From Oryzibacter oryziterrae (lineage in GTDB: Bacteria > Pseudomonadota > Alphaproteobacteria > Rhizobiales > Pleomorphomonadaceae), in NCBI RefSeq assembly GCF_021864535.1, contig NZ_JAKJIC010000004.1, forward strand, positions 222,540 to 286,539: a stretch of 64,000 bases of DNA, written 5' to 3'. Made by a program: the position numbers and the translations under genes. This document shows positions 9,237 through 19,270 of the stretch, piece after piece. Within the stretch, counting starts at the first letter, position 1, and each line of letters starts with the position of its first letter. The notes beneath the pieces were generated by a model. That model was given only the letters and a program-made list of their open reading frames with translations, was not told the DNA's origin and ran no database searches.

Positions 9237-10567
9237 CCGGACTCCTGAGCGCCCTGCCTGACGCATTGCGCCGGTCGGCAGCGGACCGGCTCCTGCGGCG
9301 CGCGCGCAAGCTCAGGGAGGCCGGCGACATGGTCGCGGCCATGGCGCTCTTCGCGGACGCCGCCGGCAAGGGATCGGCGGAGGCAGCCTTCGAGATCGGT
9401 CGTCTCTACGAGACCGGCCAGGGCGTGGTGGCGGAAGTGAGCGACGCCCGACTCTGGTATCGCCGCGCGGCCGACGGCGGGCACGCCGAGGCCATGGCCC
9501 GTCTGGCCCCGCTGCTGCTCCTTGAATCCACGCCGCAGATGCGCAGCCGGCAGAAGCTCTCCACCCTGTTTCCCAATGCCGTCGATCTCAAGGCTGAGCC
9601 GGAAGCGGCGCGCGCCTATGCCATCGGTGCGGCCGAGGCCGGGGTCGAGGACGGTCTGGCGCTGGCCGGCTATTTCCACGCTGCCGGTATCGGCGGTCCC
9701 GTCGATCATGCGGCAGCCGAGCGCTACTATCGCCCCGCCGCCGACCGCGGCCACGTGGAAGCCTGCCTCGGCATGGGCACGCTGCTGGCGGGCGGACACC
9801 TCGGGGAGGCCGATTTTGTCGGCGCCCGCCGCTATTACGAGACGGCCGCCAAGGCCGGCAATCTGACGGCGAAATATTACCTCGGCCTGCAGGCCGTCCA
9901 AGGCCTGGGCGGTGTGGTGGACGATCGGCGCGCCTTCGACCTTTTCGCCGAAGCCGCCCATGGCGGCAATGTGCTTGCCATGCGGCAGCTGGGCCTGATG
10001 TATCTCACCGGCCGCGCGCCGGTGCCCGACACCGTCTCCGGTGCCGACTGGCTGCGCAAGGCCGCGCAAAAGGGCGATCGTCCCTCCTGCCGGGAGCTCG
10101 CGCGTCGCTATCGCCTCGGTGACGGCGTGCAGCGGGATCCGACCCGCGCCATGCTCTGGCTCGAAAGGGCCGCAACCGCCGGCGACCGGGACGCCCAGTT
10201 CGAACTCGGCGCTGCCTATGCCGCCGGTGGCGACGTGGCGCAGGACTTCGCTCTCGCCGCCCGCTGGTCGGAACTTGCGGCGCGCAACGGCCACAGCATC
10301 GCCAAGGTCAATCTCGGCCGCCTGCGCATGCGGGGCCTGGGCAGCAGCCGCGACCCCGGCGACGCCCTGCAATGGCTGAACGCGGCTCTGGCCGACGGCG
10401 AGACCGCCGCCCTGGCCGCCCTCGGCGAACTCTACGCCTTCTGGCAGTCGCCGCCCGATCACGCGGCGGCGCGTCAGGTTCTGGGCCGGGGCGCCGCCCT
10501 CAACGATGCGCGCTGTCGTGAAATCCTGGCCGAACTCGACCGTGTCGAGGCGGCCAGCAAGCAATAA
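9233..10567 (+). CDS. Sel1-repeat (SLR) protein
   Basis: A protein of 444 residues. The ATG at 9233 overlaps the adaptor stop; the frame is open far upstream, but that part lies inside hlyD. It carries around ten Sel1-like repeats of about 36 residues ([57 protein letters not shown]). No convincing signal peptide is visible, so it may be cytoplasmic. Sel1 proteins scaffold protein complexes. Coupling to the exporter and adaptor suggests it helps assemble or present the secretion substrate or glycosylation enzymes, which is inference. Confidence 0.85.
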   Translation: MTGLLSALPDALRRSAADRLLRRARKLREAGDMVAAMALFADAAGKGSAEAAFEIGRLYETGQGVVAEVSDARLWYRRAADGGHAEAMARLAPLLLLESTPQMRSRQKLSTLFPNAVDLKAEPEAARAYAIGAAEAGVEDGLALAGYFHAAGIGGPVDHAAAERYYRPAADRGHVEACLGMGTLLAGGHLGEADFVGARRYYETAAKAGNLTAKYYLGLQAVQGLGGVVDDRRAFDLFAEAAHGGNVLAMRQLGLMYLTGRAPVPDTVSGADWLRKAAQKGDRPSCRELARRYRLGDGVQRDPTRAMLWLERAATAGDRDAQFELGAAYAAGGDVAQDFALAARWSELAARNGHSIAKVNLGRLRMRGLGSSRDPGDALQWLNAALADGETAALAALGELYAFWQSPPDHAAARQVLGRGAALNDARCREILAELDRVEAASKQ

Positions 10568-10589
10568 GACACTTATCGGGAGATCATCC

Positions 10590-11561
<972 letters not shown>

Positions 11562-11574
11562 ACCACCTGGACGA

Positions 11575-12477
11575 TCACGGCTCCCGCAGGGCTTCCATCG
11601 CCATGACGGCGGCGGAGGCCCGGTTCTCGACGCCGAGCTTCACGTAGATCTGTTCCAGATGCTTGTTCACCGTGCGCGGGCTGAGGTCGAGGATGTCGCC
11701 GATATCCTTGTTGGCCTTGCCGTGCCCGATCCAGACCAGCACCTCGGCCTCCCGCTGGGTCAGGCCGAAGCGCAGTTTCAGGATCTCCTCGGGCGTGTCG
11801 GAGGCGGCGCGCGTCAGGCGGAACAGCAGTTCCTCCGCTCCGGCCGAGCCGAGATAGGCAAGCTTCAGCCCCTGCAGGCCGGCAGCGGCCAGATCGAGCG
11901 AGGCCGGCGTGACGGTAGTGGTGGCGCCGGCGATCAGATGCGACAGCGCCGGCGAGATCTCGACCATCGGTTGGCCGCCGGTCTCCTCGATGAGGCGCGT
12001 TGCCTGCGGCGTCAGCCAGCGCAAGGCGCCGTCGCGGCCGAAGGCGATGAGATGCCGGCCGGCGGCATCCAGCGCGATGCGGGCGCTGAGGCTGGCGCGG
12101 GCGTTGGCGAGGTGGACGCGGATGCGGGCACGCAACTCGTCGAGATTGATCGGCTTGGTGAGATAATCGACGCCGCCCGATTCCAGCCCCTTCACCACAT
12201 GTTCGGTGTCCGAAAGGCCGGTCATGAAGATCACCGGCACGTGTGCCGCCGGACCGCCGGCCTTGAGGCGCCGGCAGGTTTCAAAGCCGTCAAGCCCGGG
12301 CATGACCGCGTCCATCAGGATCACGTCGGGCACCGCCCGCTCGACGATGGCGAGCGCAGCCGCGCCCGACGTGGCGACCAGCGCGGTGATGCCCGCCGCC
12401 TCCAGCGCTTCGGTGAGAAAGCCGAGAGCTTCAGGGCTGTCGTCGACGATCAGGACAACGTCGCGTGGCTGGGTCAT
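11575..12477 (-). CDS. Response regulator, REC plus LuxR-type DNA-binding domain
   Basis: A protein of 300 residues. The receiver domain is 8-120, with DD at 12-13, phospho-acceptor Asp56 in ILMDAVMPG and Lys in LTKPINL. A linker of about 115 residues has an unrecognised fold. The LuxR/GerE helix-turn-helix is about 238-295 (LTQREAEVLVWIGHGKANKDIGDILDLSPRTVNKHL). The start overlaps the stop of the upstream hybrid kinase (ATGA on the minus strand), so the two form one system. It probably regulates the divergent urt operon; this is inferred from position. Confidence 0.9.
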   Translation of the reverse strand: MTQPRDVVLIVDDSPEALGFLTEALEAAGITALVATSGAAALAIVERAVPDVILMDAVMPGLDGFETCRRLKAGGPAAHVPVIFMTGLSDTEHVVKGLESGGVDYLTKPINLDELRARIRVHLANARASLSARIALDAAGRHLIAFGRDGALRWLTPQATRLIEETGGQPMVEISPALSHLIAGATTTVTPASLDLAAAGLQGLKLAYLGSAGAEELLFRLTRAASDTPEEILKLRFGLTQREAEVLVWIGHGKANKDIGDILDLSPRTVNKHLEQIYVKLGVENRASAAVMAMEALREP

Positions 12478-15400
12478 GGCTCGCTCATCTCCGTCAGCAG
12501 GGCGGCATAGCCGGCGAAATCAAAGGCGCGGACGTGTTCGCGCAGGCGATCGACGAGCGGCTGGTTGTCCGGATCGTCGGCGAGGGCGGCGAGCTTGGCC
12601 TCGATGCCGCGCACATGGCCGATGGCGCCGAGCGACAACAGTTCGGCCACGTGAGCGGCGCCGGGACTGCGGACGGGCGCCGCCCCATCGCTCGCCGATG
12701 CATCGTCGGCGCTGTCGTCTTCATCGAAGAAGTCGATCTTGAGGTGGCTGCCGATCTTGTCGATGAGATCGACGACGGCGAAGGGCTTGGCGAGGAGATC
12801 GTCATGGCCGAGGTCGGACGAGGGCATGGCACCGTCGCCGATATTGGCCGAGAGCATGATGATCGGCTGCGTGAGCCCGCGCGCCCTGAGGGCGCTCACC
12901 AGTTCCCAGCCGTTCATGCCGGGCATGGAAATGTCGACAAAGAAGAGGTCGGGGGTGGCTGTGTCCAGGCGGTCGAGGCAGTCGGCGCCATCCGTCGCGG
13001 TCAGCACGGTGAAGTCCAGAGGCCGCAAGAGCTCGATCATCAGCTCGCGGTGGTCGGTATTGTCGTCGACGACGAGGATGGTCTTGCGCGCGCCCCGGTA
13101 GCCGGCGATGCGACGCTCGGCGGCCAGCGCACTGGCCCCTTCCACCGCACCGAGCATCAGGCGGACGCGGAAGGTGGAACCGGCGCCGGGCGCCGACTGC
13201 ATGGTGAGTTCGCCGCCCATGGTCTCCGACAGGAGACGCGTGATGGTGAGGCCGAGCCCCAGACCGGGCACCGCCTGCGTCTGCCGGCCGCGTTCGAAGG
13301 GCTGGAAGATGGTCTCGTGATCCTCCGCGGCGATGCCGGGGCCGGTGTCGCGCACGGTGAAGGTGGCGACCTGGCTGCGATAGTCGACGGCAAGCGTCAC
13401 CGAACCCTGACCGGTGAACTTGATGGCGTTGGACAGGAGATTGACCAGGATCTGCCGGAGCCGCTTCTCGTCGGTGCGGACCACCTGCGGCAGGTTGGCG
13501 CTGCGGGTGTGATGAAAGTCGAGGCCCTTGGCCTGCGCCTGCAGGCGGAACATGCCGACGATCTGGTCGAGAAAGTCGTGCAGCCGCACGGCGCTCATGC
13601 GGACCTGCAGCCGCCCCGCCTCGATCTTGGAAATGTCGAGAAGGCCGTCGATCAGGCCGCTGAGATGTTCGGCGGAGCGGCGGATCACCTGCACGCTGCG
13701 CTGCCGTTCCGGCGCGATGGCCTGATCGCGCTCGAGGATCTGCGCATAGCCGAGCACGGCGTTGAGCGGAGTCCTGAGTTCGTGGCTGAGACCCACCACA
13801 TAACGGCTCTTGGCCAGATTGGCCGCTTCCGCCTTCTCCTTGGCCTTCTGAAGGGCGGCGTCGGTCTTGCGGTGGGCGGAGATCTCCTGCAGCAGCAGCG
13901 AGGTTTGCCGCGCGCTCTCCTCTTCAGCGACGCGGCGCGAATCGCGCGCCAGCGTGAAGAACCATACGACGATGCCGATCATCACCATGAAGATGAAGAA
14001 CAGCACCGCCAATACGCGCGCCAGCGTCACCGCGTCGGTGCCACTGGCAACACTCGCCTGCCGGTAGACGAACAGCATGATCAGGCCGACACATGCCGAC
14101 CAGAAGGCGAGGTCGAGGCAGTAGCGGCCGACGCGCGAGGTGACGACGGCGAGCAGACGCGACGGCAGCAGCTTCTCGGCGGCAAAGCCGATCTGCCGAT
14201 CGAGCCGGGCGTGCGGCTTGCAGGTGTCGTGACAGCGGGCGTCGAGCGAGCAGCAAAGCGAGCAGATCGGTGCCGCGTAGGCCGGGCAATAGGACATGTC
14301 CTCCGGCTCGAAGTCGTGCTGGCAGACCGAACAGGTCAGCGATGGCTTGAGGCGCCAGGACGCGCGGGCCTTGCGGGCGAGATAGTAGCGCCCCCCCGTG
14401 CCCCAGGCGATCAGCGGCGCGAAGACAAAGGCCGCCGCAAGCGCCATGAAGGGCGCAAAGGCCTGGGGAATAGCGCCGATCACCCCGAAATGGGCGATGA
14501 TGCCGAGCGCTGACGCCGCCGCCATGGCGCCAACCCCCACCGGGTTGACGTCATACAGATGCGCCCGCTTGAACTCGATCCCCGGCGGCGAGAAGCCGAG
14601 CGGCTTGTTGATCAGAAGATCGGCCGAGATGGTCGCCACCCAGGACACGGCGACGATGGCGAAGACCCCGAGCGTCTGCTCAAGCGCCCGGTAGATGCCA
14701 AGCTCCATCAGCAGCAGCGCAATGGCGACGTTGAAGATCAGCCAGACCACGCGGCCGGGATGGCTGTGCGTGAGGCGGGAAAAGAAGTTCGACCAAGCGA
14801 GCGACCCGGCATAGGCATTCATCACGTTGATCTTGAGCTGCGAGATCACCACGAAGGCGGCGGTCAGCAGATAGGCCATTTCGCGCGTCGGCAGCACATA
14901 GCCGAAGGCGATGCCATACATCTGCGCCGGCTCGGCGGCATGCTCGTGCGGCACCCCGGCATTGAGCGCCAGCACGGCGAGGAAGGAGCCGGCCACCATC
15001 TTCGGCGCGCCGAGCACCACCCAGCCAGGTCCGGCCAGGAACACCGCCATCAGCCAGCTGCGCCGCCGCGACGCCTTGCGCTCCGGCAGGAAGCGCAGGA
15101 AGTCCACCTGTTCGCCGATCTGGGGGATCAGCGCCAGGATTACCGCCGCCGCGGCACCGAAATGCAGGAGGTTGAAGCCCGTATCCCCCGGGCTCGACGC
15201 GGCGAACTGCTCCTGCCCGACAAAGTGAAACCAGGACTCGAACGTGCCCCAGTCGGCAAAGGCGATGAAGACGAAGGGCAGGATGTTCAGCACGATCCAG
15301 AAGGGCTGGGTCAACAGCTGGAACCGGCTGATCCAGGTGACGCCATGGGTCACCAGCGGGATGACCACCACGGTGGACACCACATAGCTCAGCCACAGGG

Positions 15401-15848
15401 GAATGCCGAGCGCCAGTTCCAGCGCCGTCGACATGATCGACGCCTCGATGGCGAACAGGATGAAGGTGAAGCTGGCATAGACGAGCGACGTGATCGTGGA
15501 GCCGATGTAGCCGAAGCCTGCGCCTCGGGTCAGCAGGTCGATGTCGACGCCATGGCGTGAAGCGTAGCGCGCGATCGGCCAGCCGGTCACCAGCATGATG
15601 ACGCAGACCACCGCAATGGCCGCGAGCGCGTTCGGCGTGCCGTAGGACAGCGTGATGGCGCCGCCGATCGCCTCCAGTGCCAGGAAGGAAATGGCGCCGA
15701 TGGCCGTCTGGGCGATGCGGTCGGTGCTCCACTTGCGCGCCGACTTGGCCGTGAAGCGCAGCGCATAGTCCTCAAGCGTCTGGTTGGCCACCCATCGATT
15801 ATAGTCGCGGCGAACCGGAAGGATGCGTTGGCGGGCCGTTGCGGGCAT
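12474..15848 (-). CDS. NCS1-transporter-like hybrid sensor histidine kinase
   Basis: A protein of 1124 residues. About 35-490 is a multi-helix NCS1 (cytosine/purine/allantoin permease)-like domain (ALEAIGGAITLSYGTPNAL; NVMNAYAGSLAWSNFFSRLTHS). Residues 506-543 hold eight Cys (506, 509, 521, 529, 532, 533, 539, 543), a likely metal-binding knuckle. Two further helices follow (about 577-596 and 608-632), then HisKA with His689 in SHELRTP, the ATPase N-box NLLSNAIKF, DTGPGIA and GLGLGL. A receiver domain with Asp972 (VDISMPG) and a Pro/Ala-rich tail end the protein. It is transcribed away from urtA and coupled to the LuxR-type regulator. It probably senses a urea- or nucleobase-like ligand; whether it also transports is unknown. 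Confidence 0.9.
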   Translation of the reverse strand: MPATARQRILPVRRDYNRWVANQTLEDYALRFTAKSARKWSTDRIAQTAIGAISFLALEAIGGAITLSYGTPNALAAIAVVCVIMLVTGWPIARYASRHGVDIDLLTRGAGFGYIGSTITSLVYASFTFILFAIEASIMSTALELALGIPLWLSYVVSTVVVIPLVTHGVTWISRFQLLTQPFWIVLNILPFVFIAFADWGTFESWFHFVGQEQFAASSPGDTGFNLLHFGAAAAVILALIPQIGEQVDFLRFLPERKASRRRSWLMAVFLAGPGWVVLGAPKMVAGSFLAVLALNAGVPHEHAAEPAQMYGIAFGYVLPTREMAYLLTAAFVVISQLKINVMNAYAGSLAWSNFFSRLTHSHPGRVVWLIFNVAIALLLMELGIYRALEQTLGVFAIVAVSWVATISADLLINKPLGFSPPGIEFKRAHLYDVNPVGVGAMAAASALGIIAHFGVIGAIPQAFAPFMALAAAFVFAPLIAWGTGGRYYLARKARASWRLKPSLTCSVCQHDFEPEDMSYCPAYAAPICSLCCSLDARCHDTCKPHARLDRQIGFAAEKLLPSRLLAVVTSRVGRYCLDLAFWSACVGLIMLFVYRQASVASGTDAVTLARVLAVLFFIFMVMIGIVVWFFTLARDSRRVAEEESARQTSLLLQEISAHRKTDAALQKAKEKAEAANLAKSRYVVGLSHELRTPLNAVLGYAQILERDQAIAPERQRSVQVIRRSAEHLSGLIDGLLDISKIEAGRLQVRMSAVRLHDFLDQIVGMFRLQAQAKGLDFHHTRSANLPQVVRTDEKRLRQILVNLLSNAIKFTGQGSVTLAVDYRSQVATFTVRDTGPGIAAEDHETIFQPFERGRQTQAVPGLGLGLTITRLLSETMGGELTMQSAPGAGSTFRVRLMLGAVEGASALAAERRIAGYRGARKTILVVDDNTDHRELMIELLRPLDFTVLTATDGADCLDRLDTATPDLFFVDISMPGMNGWELVSALRARGLTQPIIMLSANIGDGAMPSSDLGHDDLLAKPFAVVDLIDKIGSHLKIDFFDEDDSADDASASDGAAPVRSPGAAHVAELLSLGAIGHVRGIEAKLAALADDPDNQPLVDRLREHVRAFDFAGYAALLTEMSEP

Positions 15849-16135
15849 GGATGTCGGACCGTGCCTTCATTTTGCGCGGCCTGCTCAGGAACGCGCCAAT
15901 TTTCGGGATCGCCAGGCGCGCGCCGAGAGGAAATTGCGGCAAGACCATGACGGATGGATTGGTTGGCCTCTGAGTGTGCACGGTTCATGCCGCTTTCCTC
16001 GCCAGCGACTGAAGGGCGCACCGGCCGTTACGTCAATCGACGTATAGGCGATTTTCCCCCCTCGAAAGACAGTCGCGCCAAGGCGTCGCCGGGGATTTTG
16101 TACGGCGCGTCTCCAACCAAAATGGGGAACTCAAC
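15849..16135. promoter_or_regulatory. Divergent promoter region between the sensor kinase gene and urtA
   Basis: 287 bases with no gene. It must hold both promoters. I looked for a sigma-54 GG-N10-GC element and found only a near-match with wrong spacing (around 15962-15978), so none is called. The urtA ribosome site (ggggaa) lies at the right edge. Confidence 0.4.
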
Positions 16136-17425
16136 ATGTCCATGACTTTCACGCGCAGGACTTTCGGCTTGCTCGCCTTCGCTGGCGCCCTCTCCGCCTC
16201 GACCATGCTGGCCCACGCAGAAGACACCATCAAGGTCGGCGTGCTTCACTCGCTGTCCGGCACCATGGCCATCTCGGAAACCACGCTGAAGGACACTGTG
16301 CTGTTCCTCATCGACGAGCAGAACAAGAAGGGCGGCGTGCTCGGCAAGAAGCTCGAGGCCGTCGTGGTCGATCCCGCCTCCAACTGGCCGCTGTTCGCCG
16401 AAAAGGCCCGCGAGCTGATCTCCAAGGACAAGGTGTCGGTGGTGTTCGGCTGCTGGACCTCGGTGTCGCGCAAGTCCGTGCTGCCGGTGTTCAAGGAACT
16501 CAACTCCATCCTCTTCTATCCTGTGCAGTATGAGGGCGAAGAGTCCGAGCGCAACGTGTTCTACACCGGCGCCGCCCCCAACCAGCAGGCCATCCCCGCC
16601 GTCGACTATCTGATGAAGGAAGAAGGCGTGAAGCGCTGGGTGCTCGAAGGCACCGACTATGTCTACCCGCGCACCACCAACAAGATCCTCGAAGCCTATC
16701 TGAAGGCCAAGGGCGTGCCGGCCGAAGACATCATCGTCAACTACACGCCGTTCGGCTTCGCCGACTGGCAGACGGAAGTCTCCAAGATCAAGGCCTTCGG
16801 CGCCGAGGGCAAGAAGACCGCCGTGGTCTCCACCATCAACGGCGACGCCAACGTGCCCTTCTACAAGGAACTCGGCAACCAGGGCATCAAGGCCGAGGAC
16901 ATCCCGGTCGTCGCCTTCTCGGTCGGTGAAGAAGAACTCGCCGGCATGGACACCAAGCCGCTGGTCGGCCATCTCGCCGCCTGGAACTATTTCGAGAGCG
17001 TCGACACGCCCGAGAATGCCGAGTTCATCGACGCCTGGCACAAGTATATCGGCAACGACAAGCGCACCACCAACGACCCGATGGAAGCCACCTACATCGG
17101 CTTCAATGCCTGGGTGAAGGCGGTCGAGGCGGCTGGCACCACCGACACCGATCCGGTGATTGACGCCCTGCCGGGCACCACCGTGCCGAACCTCTCGGGC
17201 GGTTACGCCACCATCATGCCGAACCACCACATCACCAAGCCGGTGCTGATCGGCGAGATCCAGGACGACGGCCAGTTCGACATCGTCAGCCAGACCGCCC
17301 CTGTGGTCGGCGACGAATGGTCCGACTATCTCGAAGGCTCCAAGGACCTGATCTCGGATTGGCGCAAGCCGATGAACTGCGGCAACTTCAACGTTGTCAC
17401 CGGCAAGTGCGGTGGCGCCGGCTGA
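16136..17425 (+). CDS. urtA: Urea ABC transporter substrate-binding protein
   Basis: A protein of 429 residues. It has a signal peptide with a twin-Arg-like start (TRRTFGLLAFAGALSASTMLAHA), then a periplasmic-binding (Peripla_BP_5) fold. Hallmarks of the UrtA/AmiC branch are GVLHSLSGTMAISETTLKD, VFGCWTSVSRKSVLPVF, NSILFYPVQYEGEE, GTDYVYPRTTN and the C-terminal VTGKCGGAG. It captures urea, or possibly short amides, in the periplasm and hands it to UrtBCDE. A clear GGGGAA site precedes the ATG. It is the first gene of the urt operon. No urease genes are in the window. Confidence 0.95.
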   Translation: MSMTFTRRTFGLLAFAGALSASTMLAHAEDTIKVGVLHSLSGTMAISETTLKDTVLFLIDEQNKKGGVLGKKLEAVVVDPASNWPLFAEKARELISKDKVSVVFGCWTSVSRKSVLPVFKELNSILFYPVQYEGEESERNVFYTGAAPNQQAIPAVDYLMKEEGVKRWVLEGTDYVYPRTTNKILEAYLKAKGVPAEDIIVNYTPFGFADWQTEVSKIKAFGAEGKKTAVVSTINGDANVPFYKELGNQGIKAEDIPVVAFSVGEEELAGMDTKPLVGHLAAWNYFESVDTPENAEFIDAWHKYIGNDKRTTNDPMEATYIGFNAWVKAVEAAGTTDTDPVIDALPGTTVPNLSGGYATIMPNHHITKPVLIGEIQDDGQFDIVSQTAPVVGDEWSDYLEGSKDLISDWRKPMNCGNFNVVTGKCGGAG

Positions 17426-17540
17426 TCTGCCGATGGCGCGGGGACCGGCGTTCTTCGGTCCCTGCTGCTGCGAAAGAGAGACGGGAGGCGCGGCTCGCCG
17501 CGCCTCTCCTTCGGGCTCAAGTTCTGGATCGGGGCTCCCC

Positions 17541-19160
17541 ATGCGCATGCTTCGCTGTCTTGCGACGCTCTTCCTCCTGATGATGACCGTGCTGCCGCTG
17601 AAAGCGGCCACCGCGATCGCCGATGCCGATCTCACGGCGCTGGTCAACGCGCTGGGCGCCGGCGACTTCGACGCGACGGAGCAGGCCATTGCGGCCTTGG
17701 CGGCCTCGGGAGATGACCGCGTCGCCGGCATCCTCGACAAGCTCGGCAACGGCGAGCTGGTGACGCGCAAGGCCGACAAGGCCGTGTTCATCGGCGAGAA
17801 GGCCGACAAGGATTTCAAGCTGACCGATCCTGTAACCGGAGCCGACGCGGGCATCGTGCCCAAGGCGACCGTGGACAAGCTCAAGGTCAACAACAAGCTG
17901 CGCCGCGCCATCGCCACGGCGGTCGGCACGCTGACGCTGCGCAATGCCGATCCGAAGGTGCGCCTCGCCGCCGCCGAAGCGGTGATGAAGTCGCAGGACG
18001 CCGCCGCCATCCCGGCGCTCGACGCGGCCATCGGGGCGGAAACCGATGCAGCAGTGAAGACGGCGATGATCTCTGCGCGCGCCGCCGCTGTCCTTGCCTC
18101 GGATCTTCCCGACAGCGAGAAGGCCAAGGCCGTCGATACCATTGCCGATCTGGGCACCCGCGACGCTCTGGGCATGATCGCACCCTATGCCGGTCAGGCC
18201 GGCCCGATCGGTGATGCGGTGAAGGCGGCCACCACGGCCATCAATGCCAAGCTGGCGCTGTGGGACGCCGGTCAGAACATCTGGTACGGCCTGTCGCTCG
18301 GCTCGGTGCTGCTGCTCGCCGCCATCGGGCTCGCCATCACCTTCGGCGTGATGGGCATCATCAATATGGCCCATGGCGAAATGGTCATGCTGGGCGCCTA
18401 TGCCACCTTCGGCGTGCAGGAGCTGATCCGCAACAACGCCCCGGAACTGTTCGACTATTCGCTGCTGATCGCCCTGCCGGTGGCCTTCGTCACGGCGGGC
18501 GGCGTCGGCATCCTCATCGAGCGCAGCATCATTCGCTGGCTCTACGGGCGGCCGCTCGAAACGCTGCTGGCCACCTGGGGCGTGTCGCTGATCCTGCAGC
18601 AGGCGGTGCGCACGATCTTTGGCGCCAACAACCGGGAAGTGGGCAATCCTTCGTGGATGTCGGGCGCCTTCACCATCGGCGAAATGCAGGTCACCTGGTC
18701 GCGCCTGTGGATCATCGCCTTTGCCGCCGTGGTCTTCCTGTCGCTGATCGGCGTCCTCAAGAAGACGGCGCTCGGCCTGCAGATGCGGGCGGTGACGGCC
18801 AACCGCCCCATGGCCAGCGCCATGGGCATCCGCACTCCCTTCATCGACGCGCTGACCTTCGGCCTCGGCTCGGGCATTGCCGGCCTGGCCGGCGTGGCAC
18901 TGAGCCAGATCGACAATGTCTCGCCCAACCTCGGTCGCGGCTACATCATCGACAGCTTCATGGTCGTGGTGTTCGGCGGTGTCGGCAATCTGTGGGGCAC
19001 GCTGGTGGGCGCCATGACGCTGGGCGTCGCCAACAAGTTCCTGGAGCCCTATGCCGGCGCCGTGCTCGGCAAGATTCTGCTGCTGGTCTTCATCATCCTG
19101 TTCATCCAGAAGCGCCCGCGCGGCCTGTTCGCCCTCAAGGGACGAGCGGTGGAAGCGTAA
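17541..19160 (+). CDS. urtB: Urea ABC transporter permease UrtB
   Basis: A protein of 539 residues. The start at 17541 gives a proper signal peptide (MRMLRCLATLFLLMMTVLPL), so the longer open frame upstream is not used. Residues about 25-240 form the extracytoplasmic, HEAT-like N-terminal region characteristic of UrtB. About 245-535 is the LivH-type permease (FGVMGIINMAHGEMVMLGAYATFGVQ; MRAVTANRPMASAMGIRT; VVVFGGVGNLWGTLVGA). It lies 115 bases downstream of urtA. The stop overlaps the start of a 36-codon frame that runs up to urtC (see findings). Confidence 0.95.
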   Translation: MRMLRCLATLFLLMMTVLPLKAATAIADADLTALVNALGAGDFDATEQAIAALAASGDDRVAGILDKLGNGELVTRKADKAVFIGEKADKDFKLTDPVTGADAGIVPKATVDKLKVNNKLRRAIATAVGTLTLRNADPKVRLAAAEAVMKSQDAAAIPALDAAIGAETDAAVKTAMISARAAAVLASDLPDSEKAKAVDTIADLGTRDALGMIAPYAGQAGPIGDAVKAATTAINAKLALWDAGQNIWYGLSLGSVLLLAAIGLAITFGVMGIINMAHGEMVMLGAYATFGVQELIRNNAPELFDYSLLIALPVAFVTAGGVGILIERSIIRWLYGRPLETLLATWGVSLILQQAVRTIFGANNREVGNPSWMSGAFTIGEMQVTWSRLWIIAFAAVVFLSLIGVLKKTALGLQMRAVTANRPMASAMGIRTPFIDALTFGLGSGIAGLAGVALSQIDNVSPNLGRGYIIDSFMVVVFGGVGNLWGTLVGAMTLGVANKFLEPYAGAVLGKILLLVFIILFIQKRPRGLFALKGRAVEA

Positions 19161-19270
19161 TGGCGGCAACTGAGGCAAGAAACGTGAGCGCAGCGAACCG
19201 GCTCCAAGGGCGCCCGCGCAGCGAAAGCCAAGGCCGGAGGCCGCCGGCGACTGAGGAACAAATATGCTAA
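19160..19270 (+). other. Short bridging open frame between urtB and urtC (36 codons)
   Basis: It starts on the last base of the urtB stop (TAATG) and ends just inside urtC, at a stop overlapping the first codons after the urtC ATG at 19264. It encodes a charged, low-complexity peptide (NVSAANRLQGRPRSESQG) with no recognisable domain. It could carry ribosomes from urtB to urtC (translational coupling) or be accidental. UrtC also has its own tgagga site at about 19252. Confidence 0.35.

Noticed and set aside
15962..15978. Sigma-54 promoter before urtA
   Set aside because: The GG and GC elements are 11 bases apart instead of 10, and the flanking consensus is poor.
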